64,000 nt of DNA, taken from NCBI GenBank assembly GCA_001600355.1, contig BCJU01000008.1, forward strand, positions 46,870-110,869, read 5' to 3'. Position numbers and translations under genes: made by a program. The DNA comes from Meira nashicola. Lineage: Eukaryota > Basidiomycota > Exobasidiomycetes > Exobasidiales > Brachybasidiaceae. Position 1 is the first letter of the stretch. The number at the start of each line of letters is the position of its first letter. Shown one piece after another: positions 58,101 to 64,000 of the stretch. The notes under the pieces are model-generated. The model was given only the letters and a program-made list of their open reading frames with translations. It had not been told where the DNA came from and did no database searches.

Positions 58101-59726
58101 ATTGTTGTAGTGCGCTTTCCTGTCAGCACAGCATTTACTTGTTGTTTTCACACATTTTGTTCTTCCGTTCCAAGCTTTAATCACGTGAGTGATTTGGATG
58201 AGCCTAGCCACAAACTTGTTGTACTGATGAGCTATGCAAAATCATCCTAAAATTTTAGGATTAAAAAGGAAGCTTGTGATAGATGAAAGAAAAAGATGTT
58301 GACACATTCGACATAGCCGTATTTCAGTCGTCCTCTTGGGACTGTCCTTTAGCGAGTAAGAAAAGACCGAAGTTTTGACAGTATTGTGTTGCTAACCTGA
58401 TTGTCTCTACTGGCCAAGATCAATGATTCAGTTGTGCACATTGTGACTTTATACTGTATGACCTAGCTCAGAAAAACGTCGGGTCGCGATAGCAGGCAAA
58501 TTCAAACCGGAACAGCTTCCCGATGCAGGGAGAGCTGAGAAATGCTTAATGAAATGCTTCACAAGAGACTTTGCTATGATTTGGCACCAAACAAAGCTCG
58601 TCAGTGCATTATCAACGGCAGCTTTTTGCTTGTGCTGAACGTACCTATATTCCTGCAAGCGCCTGATGTATGCGCTCAAACATAACGATTGGTACTTCAT
58701 CTTAGGTTGCACATACAGAATGTTTAGATACCTTGTATTGTTTCGATAATGAGAACGACATTGTGCGGTCTTGCTATTAAAAAAGTCATACACATGTCGA
58801 ACGAAGTTATAGGGGTTTTACATCAACTGAGAAAATCGGCAGAGCCCGAACCTCAAAAAGTGATTTAAGTGCAAAGACGCGATACATGTACACAACGCAA
58901 AAACGATCCCACCTTATATGAAAATGATCGATTCCAGAACGCCTCACAGGCGTCTCTGCTCCAGCATTTTACGAAGTCACTGTGCAGAAAGTATAAGAGC
59001 TTGCTCCAGTGCTGGCTTTCTCTGCACTTATCAAGAGATAATTTGCTTCAGGCATACATGCCTGTGATTTGCATTGGAGCTTGGTGTACTGGTGTACTGG
59101 GTCAACGAGTATGTTGCAAAGGAGATACCCAGCTTTGAATACCGCATCATGATAGAAAATTGTATTCTATATGGGACGTCTACTGAGGAGGGAGATAGCG
59201 CCGAGATTCATAACACAGAGCTCTCATTGCTAATCGAAGTCACCGCTCGTAGATGTATCGGTGATTTTCATAGGACGACCGCTATTAGGTAGACTGCAGT
59301 GGGGATTACCGCAAATTAAATCAAGCGGATAAGGCGGGAATCGGGTGACAATTCTTTGTAAGTTGCGAGACGCATCGGGCGCGTGATTTATTGGACTCGA
59401 TAGGCTACTGACCAGTGTATCTCTAAAGACAATTCTGAGGTATTCTTGCCGCTTTTAGCTCGGGCCCGCTCTTGGGCGATTTACTGGTCTTTTCCAACTT
59501 AGCAAATTCGTGCACTGGCAACAAGGCACCCGAATTTGACAAGCTTCTGTAGCACGGGCGTGGAATAAGCCTTCTGTAAAATGGTGAAATTCAAATGAAT
59601 GGCTCTTCTTCGCGTAATCACCTCTTAACCACCTCCCGTAAAGCAAAATATCTTATTAAGATTACAGGTCTCAAATCTACTTGTTGGAGACGACAGTGAT
59701 AGAAATCGAACTCCATACACAAAAGC
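55173..59726. other. long stretch of unassigned ORFs
   Basis: Open blocks that look partly coding: 55173-55490 (GHDQDLVFYDQADSWWGEP; QQLYMEDGQMVVVERND), 55917-56186 (MGNIVQPFLALEDEIKRS), 58449-58793 (minus) and 58869-59292. None could be assigned or joined. Part of 55614-55700 (LLHDSQADRWCV) faintly resembles 55180-55240 (VFYDQADSWWGE), possibly an internal duplication. Confidence 0.25.
55273..55290 (+). repeat. A18 homopolymer
   Basis: Uninterrupted A run. It could be the poly(A) end of an old retroposed sequence or simple slippage; nothing upstream identifies a retroelement. Confidence 0.9.
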
Positions 59727-60443
59727 ATGAAGAGCAATACTGGTGAAATTTTAGCGTGCGACACATGTAAGCGTGGACATCGTGTGTTGCAATGCTCTCA
59801 TACAGATCGCGAACTATTTGCGATCGAGCGCAAAGGTCGCCCTAGCAGTCAATGCAATGTATGCAAAGACAAACGGCGTAATTCATCTTTCCGTGGAAGA
59901 TGCGGATGCGCAAAGTCGCCGCATTTCATTGAAAAGAGCATTGGAGCTAGCGGCCATCGCAACGAAAAATTTTCTTTTTGTGATTGTAATATTACAGGGT
60001 TCTGTTCATGTTGCTCCATACAAACGAAATCGTCGACCAGTTCAACGAAGTATAATGCACACGATTTGACATCAACGCAAACGACAACAAGTCAGATCGA
60101 TATGTGTGACCGTGCAAGCTACGCAAAGCTGAGATCCCGAAGCCCAAACATCAAGTACTCCTCTACAGTCGCTGCAGCTCAGACTATTATACAGCATGAT
60201 GCAGATGCAGATGCAGATGCAGATGCAGATGCAGGTTCTACCTCTAGAGCACCAGAAGTAGTCGCCGCACACGAAAAATGCCTTTTCTCCGACGAGATCA
60301 CTAGGGTGACTCTCAGTGAGTCACACTCTTCAAGCTGCTGCCAAGCATTTGAAGATCGACGTACGAATGACGAAAAAATTGTTCTAATCCCAAAGTGCGA
60401 GTCATGTTACGTCTGCCTTTTTGGCTCAAGCTGTCCAACCTAA
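59727..60443 (+). CDS. copper-fist transcription factor
   Basis: 238 residues, ATG to TAA, intact. The N-terminus is a clear copper-fist DNA-binding domain: ACDTCKRGHRVLQCSHTDRE with zinc ligands C11, C14, C23 and H25, followed by KGRPSSQC (the GRP minor-groove motif, residues 37-39), C43/C46 and a basic patch (KDKRR). Two more Cys clusters follow: RCGCAK (59-61) and CDCNITGFCSCC (85-96), similar to the copper-binding Cys repeats of Mac1/Ace1-type regulators, and CESCYVC near the C-terminus. An Asp-Ala repeat comes from six GATGCA units. Expected role: copper-responsive nuclear regulator of copper uptake or detoxification genes; activator or sensor subtype cannot be decided. No copper transporter or metallothionein gene lies nearby. 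Confidence 0.88.
   Translation: MKSNTGEILACDTCKRGHRVLQCSHTDRELFAIERKGRPSSQCNVCKDKRRNSSFRGRCGCAKSPHFIEKSIGASGHRNEKFSFCDCNITGFCSCCSIQTKSSTSSTKYNAHDLTSTQTTTSQIDMCDRASYAKLRSRSPNIKYSSTVAAAQTIIQHDADADADADADAGSTSRAPEVVAAHEKCLFSDEITRVTLSESHSSSCCQAFEDRRTNDEKIVLIPKCESCYVCLFGSSCPT
60198..60233 (+). repeat. (GATGCA)6 minisatellite encoding Asp-Ala
   Basis: Six exact hexamer units in frame inside the copper-fist gene, expected to vary in length between strains. Confidence 0.9.
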
Positions 60444-62055
60444 TGAATTCTGTACCTCATCAGACCTTTCCTTGCTCTCAGTCGCTTGATCCTTCCGTTT
60501 GCTTTCGCACATCACATTACACTATGTCGCAATTTCTTCGGAAGCGCATATGTCTCACCTGATGTATTTTGAGTCATCTTGGACACTGTGAGATATCTTG
60601 GCTGCAGTGTAGAGATGCTTTAATTAAGTCTATACCAGTACAGTCATCCCTCGACTTTCGTCTTGCAGGTTGCTTTCGTACTCTTCATGAGATTGGGCAA
60701 CTTCGTCACTTTCCTGAGCGACTGGAATGATTTCATATATCAAACAACCAGTAGCATCATTAAGTTGATTTCGTAGCTAAGCTTTCAAAGGTGTAGGTAG
60801 ATCTTCAAGTCTCGCGAACGTCAGAATATACATGGTCAAGTCGGATTTCGAGAACAGGAGCTCCCTCACAAGGCTATGGTGCAGCAGAAAAATAAAAAAA
60901 GGAAACATGACATGCTTCAGTTGCATCGAGTTGGAAGGCTGCAGCCTCAGACATCCTTGCTATTTCGAAACTCAATGATATAATAACGATCTCGCCAAAC
61001 CTTATTTTGACTAGATTAATCGCGATTCTTAAGCTACGGTGTCTTATAATAAATGACAGTATCTGTTCTTATCTATCGATCCCTCAGCTGTTTTAACCCT
61101 ATCTAGTCATAGAGCTTCTACCATCATAGAGATTTTCAAACTGACTACTTCATTGTATCTAATGCTGGGAAGCAAGTCAGACTAGAGCGGGAGTCAGCAT
61201 CTCTATGCACCCAGTAGAAAATCCTCCAGAAATAAACAGGTAACTCTTGTGATCCAATCTTTCAAGCTAAGAAAAAAAGCTTGTGGGGCTTGATAATGCC
61301 TTGCAAAAACAATGAATCCCTATTTTCAAGTTCAGCTCGCTTTGCGGATTGAGCAAGGGATAGAACATTAGATTTCTTGAGGACTTTTTTACTCATCGAA
61401 GCTACTTTAACAAAGTCGAAGAACACATAAGGTAGCAAGGTCGATGTGTTGTTCTACTTGCTTCTGTGATGTCTAAATTTGGTATGTTCATTCGATTCTT
61501 GAAACCCTTGAAGAATGAGTCTTATCGTGCAAGACATGAAGAATGCAAAAGAAAGTAGATTGTGATTCGGCAAATGGGACAGAAGTAAATGTCTGTTTCA
61601 CCTTGTTTTTAAACTTTTCAGAGTCTGAAGACCAGACATGACCAACATGTGCCCTACCGGGTTCAGGTCATTAGAACAACAATTTTTCGCAGTATCCTGC
61701 AGTAGTCTGGCTTATTGGACTAATACATAAATTTGACTTGGTACTGACATAATATTGCCTTGGTACTACTAGTATGATGCAACATTTCTTTTGACAGCTT
61801 CTGTACAACGTCAAGTATACATCATTGTTTTCTACGGATGACCCAAATACAATTGACTAACCAGAAGAATATCGTCTTTTGAGCGTGAGAAAAAGTTATC
61901 AAATTTATACATGTCCCATTATATTCTTCAAAAATCATACGGTGAATTCCTCCTCAATAGTAAGCGGATTGAAAAAATTTTCATTGGTATTTTTCGTAGA
62001 TTGATTCCACGAGAGTAAATTCTTGCAAATACAGGTATAGAGTACTGGCTATATA
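60444..62055. other. intergenic
   Basis: No ORF of note and no recognised RNA or repeat over 1.6 kb downstream of the copper-fist gene. Confidence 0.4.
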
Positions 62056-62437
62056 TCATTTGAAATGAATATGTTTGGGACCACTAAGCCAATCTTCTTC
62101 ACGGATGTTTTCGCAGATGTTATCATAGAACAGAGAAAAATTGAATGATCTATTACAATTTAAGAAAGGAGGCCTTAGAGCAGCTTTTTTAGGATCTTGA
62201 ATCACGTTGTCCGGCAGCGCGCAATCTTCCTTGAGACTTACATTGTCGGCACGTCTTTCTATTTCTTCTTGCTGGTGTAAGCAAGTAGCCTTGCGTTCCC
62301 TCTCTCGAATTTTCCTCACGGCCTGAAAAACCGTCTATTGTGTACAATCTGGGCGCTTGGTTGGACAGTCCGGAATTATATCGCTTGTACGATAAATTTG
62401 AAAGGTATTTCAAGATTGTTTGAGCTTGATATAGCAA
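62056..62437 (-). CDS. hypothetical gene fragment with helical, charged exon
   Basis: An exon opening after a TTTTTCAG acceptor (about 62325) reads AVRKIRERERKATCLHQQEE then IERRADN, likely a charged helix or short coiled coil, and continues open to a stop at 62056. A preceding block (ILKYLSNLSYKRYNSGLSNQ) could be the upstream exon. Family unknown. Confidence 0.3.
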
Positions 62438-63159
62438 GATTTAGGTTTTGTACTTATCTGTCATTTTTATGTGTATGGCTTCAACTTTTTTTCAGGTAAA
62501 CATATGCTCATACGGAAAATTTCCAGATTATTGTTGGCGAGACTGTTCCCTCTTCGCCTCCTCTGTTTGTGAGATTTTGTTGAAGTCTAACCAAAATAGG
62601 AGAAATCATTCGGAAGGCAAGTTTTGGTCCTGCTCTCCTTTGAGAGATAAGACTTCATCCGTCCGTATACCTGACTCACCAGCAAGGGAATTTGCACGTT
62701 TATAGATTGTTTCTCAAGCATTAGCTGTGTATGCTCAGGTGGATAATACGGTTAAAGTGCGTGACGCTCTCCAAGGAAAGCTTTTTCGGCAAGTATTTTG
62801 CAGCTGTATCTGAAAATGCATTTGGTGACTGCAAATTAGTCTTCTTTCCCTCATACAGGTTCGTCATTCTTGCCAAATGTATGCACAGATACGTTTCAAT
62901 GCAATTCCACCTTTTCAACAAAATTTTCTTGGATGCCTATTTCAGACTCTGCTCTGTTCTAGGAGAGGAGAAAGGAGACTGATTTTGGACAAGCAAGAGG
63001 AAGGCACGATTTTTAGAATACCCAAAGACCTTTCTTATAAATTGCTACGGACACGTATTTTTTGATCAAACAACGGAACTGTACAGTAAAGTCTTACTAA
63101 GCAAAGAAGCAAAGAAAATGCCTAATGTGGATCTTGTGTATAGATCTAGTAAATCGCTT
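62438..63159. other. intergenic, left flank of R1 copy c
   Basis: Short plus-strand ORFs at 62448-62705 and 62731-62982 are unrecognised. No HNH C-terminus is detectable before R1 here. Confidence 0.3.
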
Positions 63160-63890
63160 AGCGGTTGATTCTTGAAAGCGTCTGCGATGTGCTTAACCGT
63201 CCATCTTTTAGATCTGTTTCAGATGCCATAGAGGAGTTTCGACAATCGAATTCAGGTACACAACCTTTTCTTTCTCCGCGTCACTAAACGCGTGTGCCAG
63301 TGTTCACCTCAATATTGCGCTCTTCTCTCTCTCACTGTCCGCTGAAATTTGAAAGACACTATCTGAATAAACGACAACGGAATGGTAGCTACCGATGGCG
63401 ACAAGATGAATGGATCTTTTTGACTTTGTCTTTGTTTGCCCTTATTTGGTGATAAGGTGGGAGGACACTTCATCTATCCTTATAGATGCTCACGCGTGTC
63501 AGCCTGCAGAGTAGCATACTTTCGAGAGAGAAAAGGTGAAGAGGACATGCAAGGAAAGATGACAACGCGCTTCTCGAAACACTCGATCGAACCTTGGAGC
63601 ACAGAGAGCTTTGTAAGAAATCTTAATAGAATTATACAGTCCACCCGAGAAAAAGTTGGCTGCGAAATTATCGTCTATGGAGACGGAAAAGTCATCGCAG
63701 ACATACGAATGTCATAAGATTTAAGACTCATTCTTGTTTAGATGGGGCAACGTGCTGGAGGATAAGCCAGTAGGTCATGCTTGATAACCCCAAGACCGTG
63801 CTTCTAGAGAAGCACCTGAGAAGTGGTCGTCCTTTCCTTCAATCGATAAGCCCGAGAATTTGTAGCGCCAAGCCAGACTGTTAATCGATT
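63160..63890 (+). repeat. dispersed tail repeat R1, copy c, without an HNH gene
   Basis: Aligns with the minus strand of 52235-53060, starting at TTGATTCTTGAAAGCG and running past TTAATAGAATTATACAG and GGTCATGCTTGATAACCCC. Its first part also matches 11066-11530. A 93-codon frame (63436-63717) covers VRNLNRIIQSTREK, the segment also open in copy b. Because this copy lacks the HNH gene, the tail can move or persist alone. Confidence 0.7.
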
Positions 63891-63964
63891 CAAGAAATTT
63901 CTGGTGGCAAGATCGAATGTATCCTTTCTTTGTCTTCTTCACAATACAAGCGAGCCCTTCCATT

Positions 63965-64000
63965 TTCTTCTTCTTCTTCTTCTTCTTCTTCTTCTTCTTC
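63965..64000 (+). repeat. (TTC)n microsatellite at the window edge
   Basis: About twelve TTC units running to the last base, so the true length is unknown. Confidence 0.95.

Overview
The window reads as nuclear DNA of a fungus, most likely a basidiomycete; I cannot place it further. The evidence is a copper-fist regulator, a GATA factor, a hybrid histidine kinase/receiver protein, a SLAC1/Mae1-type transporter, very short GT..AG introns (about 30-75 nt) and a modest, AT-leaning composition. No rRNA, intact tRNA, CRISPR array or bacterial-style operon was seen. Intact genes are sparse. Much of the window is decayed gene fragments and dispersed duplicated segments, so it looks like a repeat-rich, gene-poor accessory or subtelomere-like region.

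Layout. 1-0.56 kb holds a gene fragment that is duplicated at 51.4-52.1 kb. 2.0-3.5 kb is a hybrid histidine kinase C-terminus with an intact receiver domain and a frameshift in an A10 run. 4.1-4.9 kb (minus) is a GATA-finger protein. 10.2-11.0 kb is an intronless HNH-domain gene (HNH-1). 13.0-14.2 kb (minus) is an intact six-exon HNH gene (HNH-2). 15.7-16.2 kb is an alpha/beta-hydrolase relic and 18.4-18.6 kb a receiver-domain relic. 20.6-21.7 kb and 28.0-29.1 kb (minus) are two damaged HNH genes (HNH-3, HNH-4). 23.7-24.9 kb is a SLAC1/Mae1 transporter pseudogene. 30.6-31.4 kb is a candidate multi-exon gene, followed by a purple acid phosphatase relic on the other strand. 32.2-34.5 kb (minus) is an intact 784-residue seven-helix membrane protein. 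35.4-35.9 kb (minus) is a small secreted-type ORF. 37.1-38.1 kb is a C2H2 zinc-finger gene, probably broken. 39.4-40.2 kb is an MFS transporter relic. 42.2-42.7 kb (minus) is a hypothetical two-exon gene. 44.8-48.1 kb is a long decayed gene with a GIY-YIG-like motif. 50.1-50.6 kb is a cap-methyltransferase-like relic. 53.1-53.4 kb (minus) is an HNH copy with its core deleted (HNH-5). 59.7-60.4 kb is an intact copper-fist regulator.

The most distinctive content is the HNH family. Five copies share one architecture. Copies 2-4 share intron positions; copy 1 has lost every intron exactly and looks like a processed copy. Copies 1 and 5 carry the same downstream tail (R1), which also occurs alone at the right edge. 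Most of the window's ambiguous bases fall in copy 1, as expected if near-identical copies elsewhere were collapsed in assembly. I infer a gene family that has moved within the genome, partly through RNA, and is shedding internally deleted derivatives. A second repeat, R2, carries Pol III-like A and B boxes and occurs twice.

The intact genes (GATA factor, copper fist, seven-helix protein, HNH-2) show no sign of acting in one pathway.
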